Part shown: positions 9,106 through 17,811 of the stretch, in pieces
How the letters are laid out: each line of letters opens with the position of its first letter
Numbering within the stretch: position 1 is the stretch's first letter
DNA from: Arthrobacter sp. ISL-48
GTDB taxonomy: Bacteria; Actinomycetota; Actinomycetes; Actinomycetales; Micrococcaceae
Reading direction: 5' to 3'
NCBI RefSeq assembly: GCF_018613805.1
Contig: NZ_JAGGPL010000022.1
Coordinates: 46,340 to 110,339 of the forward strand
DNA length: 64,000 bases
Notes under the pieces: model-generated
Seen by the model: the letters and a program-made list of their open reading frames with translations, nothing else
What the model was told of the DNA's origin: nothing
Databases searched by the model: none
Program-made: the position numbers and the translations under genes

Positions 9106-11601
9106 TCAGGTACCGAGCGACCAGTTCCTGATTTCCTCCGGGTCCTCGCCATGGGTGCGGGTGTGTTCGCGGGCCCGGATTTGCTGGTCCTGAAGGTTTT
9201 GGCGGAGCAGAGAGTGCCTTTCCGCCATGCCCGGAACACGGTCAATAGCGTCAATGGCCAGCTGGAAGCGGTCGATCCCGTTGAGCATGGCCATGTCGAA
9301 CGGCGTGGTGGTGGTCCCCTCCTCCTTATAGCCGCGCACGTGCAGGCCCTCCTGGTTGTAGCGGCGGTAGGCCAGTCGATGGATCAGCGACGGATAGCCG
9401 TGGTACGCGAAGATGATCGGCTTGTCCGCCGTGAAGACGCCGTCGAAGTCGCGTGACGTCATGCCGTGCGGGTGCTCGCCCGCGTCCTGGAGCCGCATCA
9501 GATCCACTACATTGACCACACGGACTTTCAGCCCGGGAGCACCCTTCTTGAGCAGTTCCGCTGCGGCCACAGTCTCCACGGTGGGCACATCGCCGGCGCA
9601 GGCGAGCACCACGTCCGGCTCCTCACCCGGCACCTCCGAACCCGCGAACTCCCAGATCCCCAGCCCGCGCTGGCAGTGGTGCGCGGCGTCTGCGGGACCC
9701 AGCCAGGTGGGCGAAGGCTGCTTGCCGCTGACCACGATGTTCACGTAATCCGTCGATGCCAGGCAGTGCTCCATGACGGACAGCAGGGTGTTCGCGTCCG
9801 GCGGCAGATACACCCGGATGACCTCGGCCTTTTTGTTCACCGCGTGGTCGATGAAGCCGGGGTCCTGATGGGAGAACCCGTTGTGGTCCTGCTGCCAGAC
9901 ATGCGAGGACAGCAGGTAGTTCAGGGAGGCCACCGGCTGGCGCCAGTGAAGCTTGCGGTGAACCTTGAGCCACTTCGCGTGCTGGTTAAACATCGAGTCA
10001 ACGATGTGGATGAAGGCCTCGTAGCAGCTGAACACGCCGTGCCGGCCGGTCAGGAGATAACCTTCCAGCCAGCCCTGGCACAGGTGCTCGCTGAGTACCT
10101 CAAGGACCCTGCCAGACCGGGCGAGGTGTTCGTCCACGTCGTCGATCCGGTACTGCCACACCTTGTCGGTGACCTCGTAGACGTTCTGGAGCCGGTTGGA
10201 AGCTGTTTCGTCGGGCCCGAAGAGGCGGAACGTCTCCATGTTCAGCGAAATGACATCCCGCATCCATGACCCCAGGGTGAGCATCGGGCTGACCCGCACG
10301 GTTCCAGGTGCCGCCACTTCCACCGCGTGGTCTTCATAGGCAGGCAGATCGAGGGCCCGGCGCAGCAGGCCCCCGTTGGCGTGCGGAGTTGCGCTCATCC
10401 GGAAGTTCCCGGTGGGCGCGGCCTCGGCGATGTCCGGCCGTAGCCGGCCACCGCCGTCGAACAGTTCCTCCGGATGGTACGACTGGAGCCACTCCCCCAG
10501 CTGCTTCAGGTGCTCCGCGTTGGTGCGGACCTCGGCCAGCGGGACCTGGTGGCTCCGCCAAGTGCCCTCCACCTGCAGTCCGTCCACAGTGCGCGGTCCC
10601 GTCCAGCCCTTGGGCGAGCGCAGCACAATCATGGGCCAGCGCGGTGCGGCGCCGGCCGCGGTGCCCGTTTTCGTGCCCCCGGTTTCCGTGCCCCCGGTTT
10701 CCGTTTCCCCGGTTTCCGTGCCCGGAGTGTCCGCAACGCCCCGGCGCGAATTTTGGATGGTGCGGATACCGGCCAGGCAATCTTCCAGCGCCGCCGCAAA
10801 ATCGCGGTGCGCCTGGGCAATGTTGTCCGGATCCGAGACGGTCACGAAGTATGGCTCGTGGCCGTAACCGCGCAGGAGCTGGTCCAGTTGCTCCTCCGGC
10901 ATGCGTGCCAGCACGGTGGGGTTGGCGATCTTGTAACCGTTCAGGTGCAGGATGGGCAGCACGGCACCGTCCGCCGCCGGATCGAGGAAATTCTGCGAAT
11001 GCCAGCTCGCCGCGAGCGGCCCGGTCTCGGCTTCGCCGTCTCCAATCACGACGGCCGTGATCAGCTGGGGGTTGTCGAACACTGAACCGTACGCATGGGC
11101 CAGCGAATAGCCCAACTCACCGCCCTCGCTGATGGAGCCCGGGGTCTCCGGCGCGGCGTGGCTGGGAATGCCGCCGGGGTACGAAAACTGGCGGAACAGC
11201 TCGGCCATCCCGGCCTCGTCGTTGCCCACATGGCCGTAGATCTCGGAATAGGTCCCCTCCAGCCAGGCGTTGGCCACCACTGCCGGACCGCCGTGACCGG
11301 GGCCCGCGACAAACAGCATTTCCTGGGAATCCCTACGAATCAGCCGGTTGAGGTGGGCATAAATGAAGTTCAGTCCGGGCGTGGTTCCCCAGTGCCCCAG
11401 GAGGCGGGATTTGGTGTCCTCAGCCCTGAGCGCTCGGCGGAGGAGCGGGTTGGAGCGCAGGTAGATCTGACCCACGGAAAGGTAGTTTGCAGCCCGCCAC
11501 CAGCGGTCCACCTGTTCCAGTTCATCGCTTCCCGCAAGCCCCGTTGCGGCTCCGCGTGTCGTGACGCCACCGTGTGGGTCCTCGTCCGGGCCGTTGGCCA
11601 T
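9106..11601 (-). CDS. xfp: Xylulose-5-phosphate/fructose-6-phosphate phosphoketolase
   Basis: Thiamine-diphosphate enzyme that cleaves xylulose 5-phosphate, and usually fructose 6-phosphate, with phosphate to acetyl phosphate plus a sugar phosphate. Family landmarks include GPGHGGPA, the YPGGIPSHAAPETPGSISEGGELGY region and the TPP-binding GDGEAETGPL. The ATG at 11601 has GGGAGGA upstream. The 831-residue length is slightly above the family norm, partly from a Thr/Gly/Glu-rich repeat insert (about residues 290-312) between the TPP domains. No acetate kinase gene is adjacent, although the two are often paired. Confidence 0.96.
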   Translation of the reverse strand: MANGPDEDPHGGVTTRGAATGLAGSDELEQVDRWWRAANYLSVGQIYLRSNPLLRRALRAEDTKSRLLGHWGTTPGLNFIYAHLNRLIRRDSQEMLFVAGPGHGGPAVVANAWLEGTYSEIYGHVGNDEAGMAELFRQFSYPGGIPSHAAPETPGSISEGGELGYSLAHAYGSVFDNPQLITAVVIGDGEAETGPLAASWHSQNFLDPAADGAVLPILHLNGYKIANPTVLARMPEEQLDQLLRGYGHEPYFVTVSDPDNIAQAHRDFAAALEDCLAGIRTIQNSRRGVADTPGTETGETETGGTETGGTKTGTAAGAAPRWPMIVLRSPKGWTGPRTVDGLQVEGTWRSHQVPLAEVRTNAEHLKQLGEWLQSYHPEELFDGGGRLRPDIAEAAPTGNFRMSATPHANGGLLRRALDLPAYEDHAVEVAAPGTVRVSPMLTLGSWMRDVISLNMETFRLFGPDETASNRLQNVYEVTDKVWQYRIDDVDEHLARSGRVLEVLSEHLCQGWLEGYLLTGRHGVFSCYEAFIHIVDSMFNQHAKWLKVHRKLHWRQPVASLNYLLSSHVWQQDHNGFSHQDPGFIDHAVNKKAEVIRVYLPPDANTLLSVMEHCLASTDYVNIVVSGKQPSPTWLGPADAAHHCQRGLGIWEFAGSEVPGEEPDVVLACAGDVPTVETVAAAELLKKGAPGLKVRVVNVVDLMRLQDAGEHPHGMTSRDFDGVFTADKPIIFAYHGYPSLIHRLAYRRYNQEGLHVRGYKEEGTTTTPFDMAMLNGIDRFQLAIDAIDRVPGMAERHSLLRQNLQDQQIRAREHTRTHGEDPEEIRNWSLGT
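10667..10731 (-). repeat. 15-bp in-frame repeats within xfp
   Basis: About four degenerate copies of a 15-bp unit (plus-strand form GTTTCCGTGCCCCCG) lie within xfp. Each adds five residues of the GGTET type, giving a run of Gly, Thr and Glu between conserved parts of the enzyme. The length being a multiple of three keeps the frame open. The array probably encodes a flexible linker that can change in copy number. Confidence 0.8.
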
Positions 11602-11861
11602 GGCATTCCTCCCGATACGTCATGCCACCGGTTGGCAGCGTCCTCCCCCATCGCAACAGATACCTGGGCCCGAGACAACCCGTCGGCGGGGAGTTGATCC
11701 AGAACGGCCTCCAACAGGCCGGTGTCCCAGGCGCTGGCACCGGCTCCCAACTGCAGGCGCCCACCGTCCTCCACGCCGCGATGTCGCTGGATTGAGCCGC
11801 CTGGACCGGGCCGCTGGACTCGCCTTGCCTCTTATCTGCCACCCGGTAGTCTTTGACCACA

Positions 11862-12461
11862 ATGTTCACGTTGACCATCAACCAAACGGATAGCCGGCGC
11901 GACGGCGACCGCGTCCCTCAACTGTTGAAGGACCTGCGGCACATTCCGGCGCGCCTTGATTTCGACAGGTCGGTGGAGGATGAGGTGCAGGGCATCGTGG
12001 ACTGCCCGCATCAGGCGGTGGAGTCTGCCCTGATTGCCCTGCGCTGCGGCTCCTGGTACGTGGGGATCGGCGTAGGCCCAGTCAATGAGCCCCTGCCCAA
12101 CCAGATCAAGGATGCGTCCGGGCATGGCCTGGTCTACGCCCGGCGGGCTGTGGACCGCCTCCGGAACGGCAAGGACCGGGTGCCTGTGGCTGTGGAAGGC
12201 CCACTGGCAGACGTGGCCAGCGAGGCCGAGGCCGTACTTCGGCTGATGGGTCATATCGTTCGGGGAAGAACCGGTGCCGAGTGGCGTGTCCTGGACCTTC
12301 TGACTCCGGGCGTCCGCGGCCAGCAAAAGGCGGTGGCCCACGAACTTGGCATTACGACACAGGCCGTCAGCAAGGCGGTGGCCCGGGCGCAGTGGAACGA
12401 AGAGCACGCTGCCCGCCCTGCCGCGGCCCGGCTGCTGGCTTTGATCCTCGAGGTGCGCTGA
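11862..12461 (+). CDS. SatD-like / HTH regulatory protein
   Basis: The 199-residue protein starts INQTDSRRDGDRVPQLL and has a central GIGVGPVNEPLP...GHGLVYARRAVD segment, resembling the SatD family pattern of a nucleotide-cyclase-like N-terminus followed by a helix-turn-helix. The C-terminal QQKAVAHELGITTQAVSKAVARAQW is a clear HTH. I chose the ATG at 11862; an upstream TTG is possible and no strong ribosome site is visible. It lies divergent from xfp across about 260 bp. It may be a DNA-binding regulator; the target is unknown. Confidence 0.72.
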   Translation: MFTLTINQTDSRRDGDRVPQLLKDLRHIPARLDFDRSVEDEVQGIVDCPHQAVESALIALRCGSWYVGIGVGPVNEPLPNQIKDASGHGLVYARRAVDRLRNGKDRVPVAVEGPLADVASEAEAVLRLMGHIVRGRTGAEWRVLDLLTPGVRGQQKAVAHELGITTQAVSKAVARAQWNEEHAARPAAARLLALILEVR

Positions 12462-12474
12462 GCGGCGAAGCCGC

Positions 12475-13335
12475 CTAGAGCAGGCTGCGAAGAACGTGCG
12501 CCGCGCCGTCGTCGAACACGGAGTGGGTGACCTCGTCGGCGGCGGCGATGACTTCCTCGGGCGCCTGACCCATGGCGACTCCCCGGCCTGCCCAGGAGAG
12601 CATCTCGATATCGTTCCGGCCGTCACCGATAGCCACCGTCCGGTGCGATGCAATCTCCAACCTGCTCCGGAGGTGCTCCAGCGCGCTGGCCTTGGTCACC
12701 CCGGCCGCGGCGATGTCCAGCCACGCGGTCCAGCCCACTGAGTAGGTGACTCCGGCAAGGCCGACGCTCTTAATGGCCTGCTGGAATTCATCCGGGGTGT
12801 TCTCCGTGCTGAACACCACTACCCTCACGGCAGTGGCTTCCAGCATGGTGTGGAACTCCACGCCGATGGCCTCCACCCCGAAGCTGGCGTCCTGGAAGCG
12901 CTCAGTGGAGAGGAAGTTACCCTCCTCGTCCTCCAGCGCGTACTTTGCGGACGGGAGTTGTTCGCGGAGGGCACGAAGCGCAGGGGCGGGGTCGAAAGTT
13001 GCACTGCGGATGACTTCATAGCCGTCGGCTAGTTCCGGGTCCAGCCGCAGCGTCACGCCGCCGTTGCAGCAGACGGCGTAGCCGCGCTCGATGCCGATCT
13101 GCTCAATGATGGGCAGGGTCGCGTTTCTGGAGCGGCCCGTCGCGATCATGACCTCGTGGCCGGCCGCGACAACGGCCTGGGCAGCTTCCCGTACGCCCGG
13201 GGACATATGGCCGTCATGGTCCACCAGCGTGCCGTCAACGTCAAGGGCGATCATGAGCTTCGTGCTGGTGTTTGTCTTTTCGTTCTCTCGCCGGTCATCG
13301 TTGCCAGCGACTGAGGTTTCAGTCAAGGTAGTCAT
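12475..13335 (-). CDS. HAD superfamily (Cof-type, IIB) phosphatase
   Basis: Probable cytoplasmic sugar-phosphate or nucleotide phosphatase. HAD motif I DVDGT is at about residues 31-35, motif II falls in MIATGRS, a basic motif III follows, and motif IV is GDGRNDIEMLSWAG. The 286-residue length is typical. The N-terminal 27 residues before MIALDVDG are low-complexity, and an ATG at 13254 is an alternative start. Its upstream region borders the fructan island, and I recall genes of this type lying close to serS in relatives, which would make the island an insertion. Confidence 0.9.
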   Translation of the reverse strand: MTTLTETSVAGNDDRRENEKTNTSTKLMIALDVDGTLVDHDGHMSPGVREAAQAVVAAGHEVMIATGRSRNATLPIIEQIGIERGYAVCCNGGVTLRLDPELADGYEVIRSATFDPAPALRALREQLPSAKYALEDEEGNFLSTERFQDASFGVEAIGVEFHTMLEATAVRVVVFSTENTPDEFQQAIKSVGLAGVTYSVGWTAWLDIAAAGVTKASALEHLRSRLEIASHRTVAIGDGRNDIEMLSWAGRGVAMGQAPEEVIAAADEVTHSVFDDGAAHVLRSLL

Positions 13336-13400
13336 TCATCTAGTAGAGCAGATCCCCCGCAGAACCGGCTAGGACGCAGGCCACAGCACCGATGAACGCC

Positions 13401-13442
13401 GGGTTAATATTCACAGGTTATCCCCGGTGTGAGTGTTAACCC
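13401..13442 (-). terminator. Inverted repeat downstream of the fructan operon
   Basis: GGGTTAATATTCACA (13401-13415) and TGTGAGTGTTAACCC (13428-13442) pair at 13 of 15 positions around a 12-bp spacer. It begins about 36 bp past the stop of the DFA-III hydrolase gene, where an operon terminator is expected. There is no U-tract, and it also lies upstream of the HAD gene, so a protein-binding role is possible. Confidence 0.45.
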
Positions 13443-13477
13443 TGCGGTCCATGATTCCTAGGCTTGTTCGCGATTGC

Positions 13478-14818
13478 CTAGAAACCGATCGTGGGTGTAG
13501 GCCTCACGGCGTTAACAGCCCTATCTGCGATAACTTGGGCGTCACTTCCGGAATCAAGGATCGTATTCCGAGCTGATTCTGAATCGACCATGACGGCCGT
13601 AACGGCGAGGCCCTCCGAAGCCTCGGTGGTCAGCAGAGCGTCCACTTGAGCCGCGAAGCAGGAGTCACTTGACGTAGACTGAACGTCCATCGCCACCACG
13701 TGATTGTTGGAGACGAAATTGCCGGCCCCCGCCATCAGCCGGATGATGACAGGCGTCGCACCTGTCGGCCGGATGCTCTGTGAGTCGATGATCTGGGAGA
13801 AGTGGTTGCCGATGACAGAGTTGTTGTTGCCGCTGACACAGAGAAGTCCGTTGAGGTCGTTCAGTCCGTTGTCGACTCCCAGGAAGGGCGTCCAGGGCTC
13901 ATGGTCACGCAGGAAGTGATTCGTCGCCACAAGGTTTTCCGAGCTGTTCGCTGCGAGAATCACCATCCCAGGGTAGAACGAATGCAAACGGTTGTTGGTG
14001 ACGCTTGAACGCGTGACGCCGTCGAGATGGACGCTGCTCGCACCACGGGGGAAAACGTTGTTCGCGGTTATCAGGAGCCCTCCATGGTTCTGGGCATAGA
14101 TCGAGTGGCCCTTGAAGCCTGCTCCGACCAAATTGTCGGTGATCTTTGATGCCTGTCCCCACCCGCGCAGCTCGATGCAGCTTCCACATTCAGCGATGAA
14201 GTTGTCGTGAACGGAGAGGGCGTCCGCGTTGTAGATGGTGAGAGCGTTCTCAAGGTAAACGAACCCCATGCCGTTAACGCGGAATGAGTCATTGGCGTTT
14301 GCGACATAGATACCGGTCTTGCCGTTGACATAGGTGTTCTGCGGATGCATCCCCGAGCCATCCGGATTGAAGTGCAACCCGTCGATGCAGAAGTTGGAGA
14401 ACTCGACCGAGCTGATCCGCGGGCTCCCGCTTCGCTCAACGTAGAAGGCGGCTCCTTTGGATTCCTCCGCGTCTCCTCCGACGGGAATGTCGACGAGAAT
14501 GCGACTCCCCCCTGGCCACAGCTCATGCAAGTCGGGCCATTCGTCTTCGGGAACGTTGAAGCGGATGCTCGACGACGTAAAGCCGTGTCCCGAGCCAAGG
14601 ATCGTGAGGAAACTGACGTCGATCAGCACCTGCGTACGAAGGCGGTAGTCCCCAGGCGGAATGTAAATCACAGCGCCCGGCTTTCCTCCATTGTTCGCAT
14701 CCGTGACGGTCTGCCGGTCCTTGATGTCAGCGATGATGCTGTTGATTACTTCACCGACGTCCTCAGCCGGATTGCCGACGGGCCACGTAGTCACGTCGTA
14801 GTAGTTGTTGCTTGCCAT
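13478..14818 (-). CDS. Cytoplasmic difructose anhydride III hydrolase (DFA-IIIase), IFTase paralogue
   Basis: Right-handed beta-helix protein of the inulin fructotransferase family without any signal peptide, so cytoplasmic. It fits the DFA-IIIase group, which opens the DFA III ring to inulobiose. HDNFIAECGSCIEL places the catalytic-type pair at Asp205 and Glu216, an 11-residue spacing like that reported for the Arthrobacter chlorophenolicus enzyme (recalled as Asp207/Glu218). Compared with the exported paralogue at 21385 it has extra residues near 90-122 (VPEDEWPDLHELWPGG and GGDAEES), plausibly a substrate lid. The ATG at 14818 has AAAGGAAAG upstream. It is the last gene of the operon, 51 bp after GH32. 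A transferase role is less likely because it is not exported. Confidence 0.85.
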   Translation of the reverse strand: MASNNYYDVTTWPVGNPAEDVGEVINSIIADIKDRQTVTDANNGGKPGAVIYIPPGDYRLRTQVLIDVSFLTILGSGHGFTSSSIRFNVPEDEWPDLHELWPGGSRILVDIPVGGDAEESKGAAFYVERSGSPRISSVEFSNFCIDGLHFNPDGSGMHPQNTYVNGKTGIYVANANDSFRVNGMGFVYLENALTIYNADALSVHDNFIAECGSCIELRGWGQASKITDNLVGAGFKGHSIYAQNHGGLLITANNVFPRGASSVHLDGVTRSSVTNNRLHSFYPGMVILAANSSENLVATNHFLRDHEPWTPFLGVDNGLNDLNGLLCVSGNNNSVIGNHFSQIIDSQSIRPTGATPVIIRLMAGAGNFVSNNHVVAMDVQSTSSDSCFAAQVDALLTTEASEGLAVTAVMVDSESARNTILDSGSDAQVIADRAVNAVRPTPTIGF

Positions 14819-14869
14819 GCGTTCTTTCCTTTGTGTTGTGATTTCTCCGCCGTTGCCTTCAACCTGCGG

Positions 14870-16447
14870 CTAGGTGAGTGTTGAGACCGCGAGCTTCAGT
14901 ATCGTTGCTGGGCCTCCCTCAGCCGATAGCCAGTTCTCCGTGTTTTCGGGTTCGGGGAAGATGAGATCAGTCAGGACGACCTTGCCGCCCTGGATAAATA
15001 CTTCGACCGAGCAGTGGTCCACGACGATGAGCAATTTGAGCACACCGTTTTCAAGGTCAACTGGCGCTGACTCGACCGACGCGAATTTCCCGTGGAAGCA
15101 GGTGTTTCCTGATTGTCTGCGGTCAAGGATGAGTTGGGCGCTGGTTGTGTTGTAGCTGAGAATGGTGCCCTTGCTCCCGTCACTGCTTCCGAAGAGTCGG
15201 AAATCAAAACGGTCGGCGCTTCCGGGCAGTATCTCCGCCTCGATGATTTGGGCGCTGCCGGGTACCGCGTCCGGCAATCGGAGGGCTGCATTTCGCAGCT
15301 CAAAGGTGTCTGCGTTCATTTGGTCCTTGGCAGCCGGCAGCTCTTCTCCTGCTGCCAGCTCGGCCAGGACCGGTTGCTGGACCAGACGGGCGGAGCCGTT
15401 GACCGCTGTGAGTCGCACTTCGCGGGCGAGGGTCATCGAGGACCGCCATGGGGCGGTGGGCAGCTCGTTGGCGTAGTCCCAGTTGTTCATCCAGCCAATG
15501 ATGATGCGCCGGCCATCCGGGACGTTGCTAAAGGACACGGAGGCGTAGCAGTCGCGTCCCCAATCCAGCCACAGGCAGCTCCGCAGCGCCTGTGCGAGCG
15601 AGCCTTCACCCGCGGTGCCGCCAGACATGTCCACCAGGGAGGACGGGTCGGGCGTGAAGGTGGTGCCGTCGAAGTCACCGACGAAATATTGGCTGCCGGA
15701 TCCGCCCGCTATGGCCCCGGGGTTGATGCTCACGATCAGCACCCACTTGATGTTTGCCGGGTCGCCGTCCACGGCAAGGGGGAACAGGTCCGGGCACTCC
15801 CACTCGAGGGCGTCGGCGTTGGCGGGACCGAAGTCGCTGAGGAGCTCCCAGGATTTGAGGTCGAACGAGCGGTAGAAGAGAACCTGCCGGTCTTGGGCCC
15901 CGACGACGGCCATCACCCACCAGTCGCCAGCAGGCCCTTCGTAGCGGAATACCTTGGGGTCCCGGAAATGTGCGGTGCCGCGGGTGAGCACGGGGTTGCC
16001 CTCATACTTGCGCCAGGACTTGCCGCTGTCGGTGCTGTAGGCAAGCGACTGGGCCTGTGTCCCGCTGTGTTCTGACCCCGGCTTGAACGCGCTGGTGTAG
16101 ATCGCAACAAGGGCAGGATCGTTTTCGGTGCCGAACCCGGAAGTGTTGCCGTGGTCCACCACGATGCTGCCGGAGAAGATATCCTCCACTTCGTCGCACG
16201 GGATGGCGACGGGAAGTTCGGTCCAGTGCAGCAGGTCCGTAGAGGTTGCGTGCCCCCAGGACATGTTGCCCCAGACGTTGCCGAAGGGGTTGTTTTGATA
16301 GAAGAGGTGGTACAGGCCGTCGTGGTAGACCAGGCCGTTGGGGTCGTTCAGCCAGGTATCCCTTGCCGTGAAGTGGATGGCTGGCCGCAATCCGGGGGTT
16401 CCGGCTGCACCGGCTTCGGGGCGTGCATCATCAAGGCGACTGGACAT
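14870..16447 (-). CDS. GH32 beta-fructosidase (inulinase/levanase/invertase type), cytoplasmic
   Basis: Five-bladed beta-propeller glycoside hydrolase plus a C-terminal beta-sandwich, 525 residues. All three GH32 signatures are intact: WLNDPNG with nucleophile Asp35, FRDPK (Asp163) and EWECPDL with acid/base Glu217. No signal peptide is present, unlike the secreted exo-inulinases, so it should act on imported oligosaccharides such as inulobiose and release fructose. ATG at 16447 has GAGGA upstream. It lies between LacI and the DFA-III hydrolase with gaps of 41 and 51 bp, consistent with one transcript. Confidence 0.94.
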   Translation of the reverse strand: MSSRLDDARPEAGAAGTPGLRPAIHFTARDTWLNDPNGLVYHDGLYHLFYQNNPFGNVWGNMSWGHATSTDLLHWTELPVAIPCDEVEDIFSGSIVVDHGNTSGFGTENDPALVAIYTSAFKPGSEHSGTQAQSLAYSTDSGKSWRKYEGNPVLTRGTAHFRDPKVFRYEGPAGDWWVMAVVGAQDRQVLFYRSFDLKSWELLSDFGPANADALEWECPDLFPLAVDGDPANIKWVLIVSINPGAIAGGSGSQYFVGDFDGTTFTPDPSSLVDMSGGTAGEGSLAQALRSCLWLDWGRDCYASVSFSNVPDGRRIIIGWMNNWDYANELPTAPWRSSMTLAREVRLTAVNGSARLVQQPVLAELAAGEELPAAKDQMNADTFELRNAALRLPDAVPGSAQIIEAEILPGSADRFDFRLFGSSDGSKGTILSYNTTSAQLILDRRQSGNTCFHGKFASVESAPVDLENGVLKLLIVVDHCSVEVFIQGGKVVLTDLIFPEPENTENWLSAEGGPATILKLAVSTLT

Positions 16448-16488
16448 GGTTGGCGGTCCTCGTGTGTGTTTGAAGGGCTGGCTGCTGC

Positions 16489-17532
16489 CTAAGCCTGGGG
16501 AGCCGTAACGGACGCACGGGACACCAGGGGGCAGTTCAGGATGGTAGGACGTGATGCAAGGAGGGCCAGGTCGGTCCTGCCCTCGATCGCATCGATCAGA
16601 TGCTCGGCGGCCCAGGCCCCCATCTCGTAATGGGGCAGGGCCACGGTGGTCAGTCCGGGGTGGAGGTTGGCGGCGATCAGCTCCTGATCGTCGAAGCCCA
16701 CGACGGAGAGGTCTTCCGGGATCCGGATCCCCAGTTCGGCGGCTGCCCGGTAGGCGCCCATCGCCATGCGGTCGTTGTAGCAGAAGAGCCCGGTGGGACG
16801 GTCCGGTCCGCGCAGCATCCGGAGGGCAGAAACATAGCCACCTTCCACTTCGGACAGCTCCGCCTCGACAGGAGCGGCACGGCCGTCGAGCCCGGCGTCG
16901 TGCATTGCCGCACGGAAGCCGCGCAGACGATCCCTGGTGGCCGGGACGTCGTCGGTGTTGTTCAGGAATCCGATGCGGGTGTGGCCGGAGTCGAGGAGGC
17001 TGCGCGTGGCAACCCGGGCGCCGCCCTCTTCATCCGGAATGACCGAGGTGACGGCGCCATTGAGGCTCTCAGAGTCCACGAGAACGGCAGGGACGGAGCT
17101 CAGGTTGGCTGGGAGGGTGACCTGGCGGTGATACATGGTCGCGTACAGGATGCCGTCCACACGCCGCTCCAGAAGCGCCTCGACGTCGGCATCCCTGGAT
17201 TCCTCACTCGCAGCACCTGAGGTGTTGATGATCATCAGGTTGTAGCCCCGTGCCCGGGCTGCGTCGTCTGCGCCGAGGATGATCCTTCCCGCGTGGGGTG
17301 TGGTGGCGATATCTTCGCTGACCAAACCCAGCATGCCGGTCCTCTGGGTGCGAAGGGCCTGGGCAAGGCGGTTGGGGCCATAGCCTAGTTGCTCCGAAAC
17401 GGTCCTGACTTTGTCCCTGGTTTCGGGGCTGATTCGGGCGTAGGAAACCTCGTTGAGGACGTGGGAGACAGTTGTCACGGAGACGCCGGCGGCGGCGGCC
17501 ACGTCCTTGATACCAATGTTCTTGTTGCTCAT
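16489..17532 (-). CDS. LacI-family transcriptional regulator of the fructan locus
   Basis: The 347-residue protein has an N-terminal HTH and hinge (IKDVAAAAGVSVTTVSHVLN, residues 8-27) followed by a periplasmic-binding-protein-like sensor domain. ATG at 17532 has GGGAG upstream. It sits inside the operon between the transporter and the catabolic genes, so local repression is the simplest inference. The perfect palindrome at 21153-21169 in the divergent promoter region is its likely operator. The inducer might be DFA III, inulobiose or fructose; sequence does not tell. Confidence 0.93.
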   Translation of the reverse strand: MSNKNIGIKDVAAAAGVSVTTVSHVLNEVSYARISPETRDKVRTVSEQLGYGPNRLAQALRTQRTGMLGLVSEDIATTPHAGRIILGADDAARARGYNLMIINTSGAASEESRDADVEALLERRVDGILYATMYHRQVTLPANLSSVPAVLVDSESLNGAVTSVIPDEEGGARVATRSLLDSGHTRIGFLNNTDDVPATRDRLRGFRAAMHDAGLDGRAAPVEAELSEVEGGYVSALRMLRGPDRPTGLFCYNDRMAMGAYRAAAELGIRIPEDLSVVGFDDQELIAANLHPGLTTVALPHYEMGAWAAEHLIDAIEGRTDLALLASRPTILNCPLVSRASVTAPQA

Positions 17533-17579
17533 GTGTCTCCCACGTCCTTATGGTTGGTGATGCTCTTGAGGGGCGGGGT

Positions 17580-17751
17580 TTACTCGTCCCAGAGGTCGTG
17601 TTCGGGCCAGCGGCGAGGAAGCCGTTCCCGGACCGCGCGCGGCTCTTCGTGGTGCGAGTGCTTGCCGGTCTGGTACCAGTAGGCTATCGAGGAATAGCCG
17701 CCGCCCTTGTGCCAAGCCGTTGAGCGGGCTATGTGGCTGCCGAAATTCCAT
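17580..17751 (-). pseudogene. Internally deleted remnant of a GH172 (DUF2961) gene
   Basis: Read on the minus strand, the last about 40 codons (ending in TAA at 17580-17582) give GGGYSSIAYWYQTGKHSHHE and end in WPEHDLWDE. This looks like the C-terminus of DUF2961/GH172 proteins, where an SSxAYWYQ motif is typical. In another frame an ATG at 17751, about 60 bp after the permease stop, begins MEFRQPHSPLNGLAQ, which looks like the start of the same family. A deletion of most of the gene plus a frame change near 17705 would join the two. GH172 includes DFA I synthase/hydrolase, so the position in a DFA locus is meaningful. The family call is from memory and moderately sure; the N-terminal match is weaker. 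Confidence 0.6.
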
Positions 17752-17811
17752 GTTTTCCTGCGTACCTTTCGAATTTCCCGTGCGGGTTGTTGTTCGTTTC
17801 GTTGTAGGTGT

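Noticed and set aside
11370..11774. 134-codon minus-strand frame between xfp and the SatD-like gene
   Set aside because: Most of it overlaps the xfp start in another frame, it has no ribosome site and no similarity to acetate kinase, which I considered because of xfp.
11522..11881. Short minus-strand frame covering the xfp upstream region
   Set aside because: Composition is not protein-like, and it runs over the start of the SatD-like gene.
15113..16075. 320-codon frame antisense to the GH32 gene
   Set aside because: The GH32 signatures on the other strand are complete; this frame has no family features.
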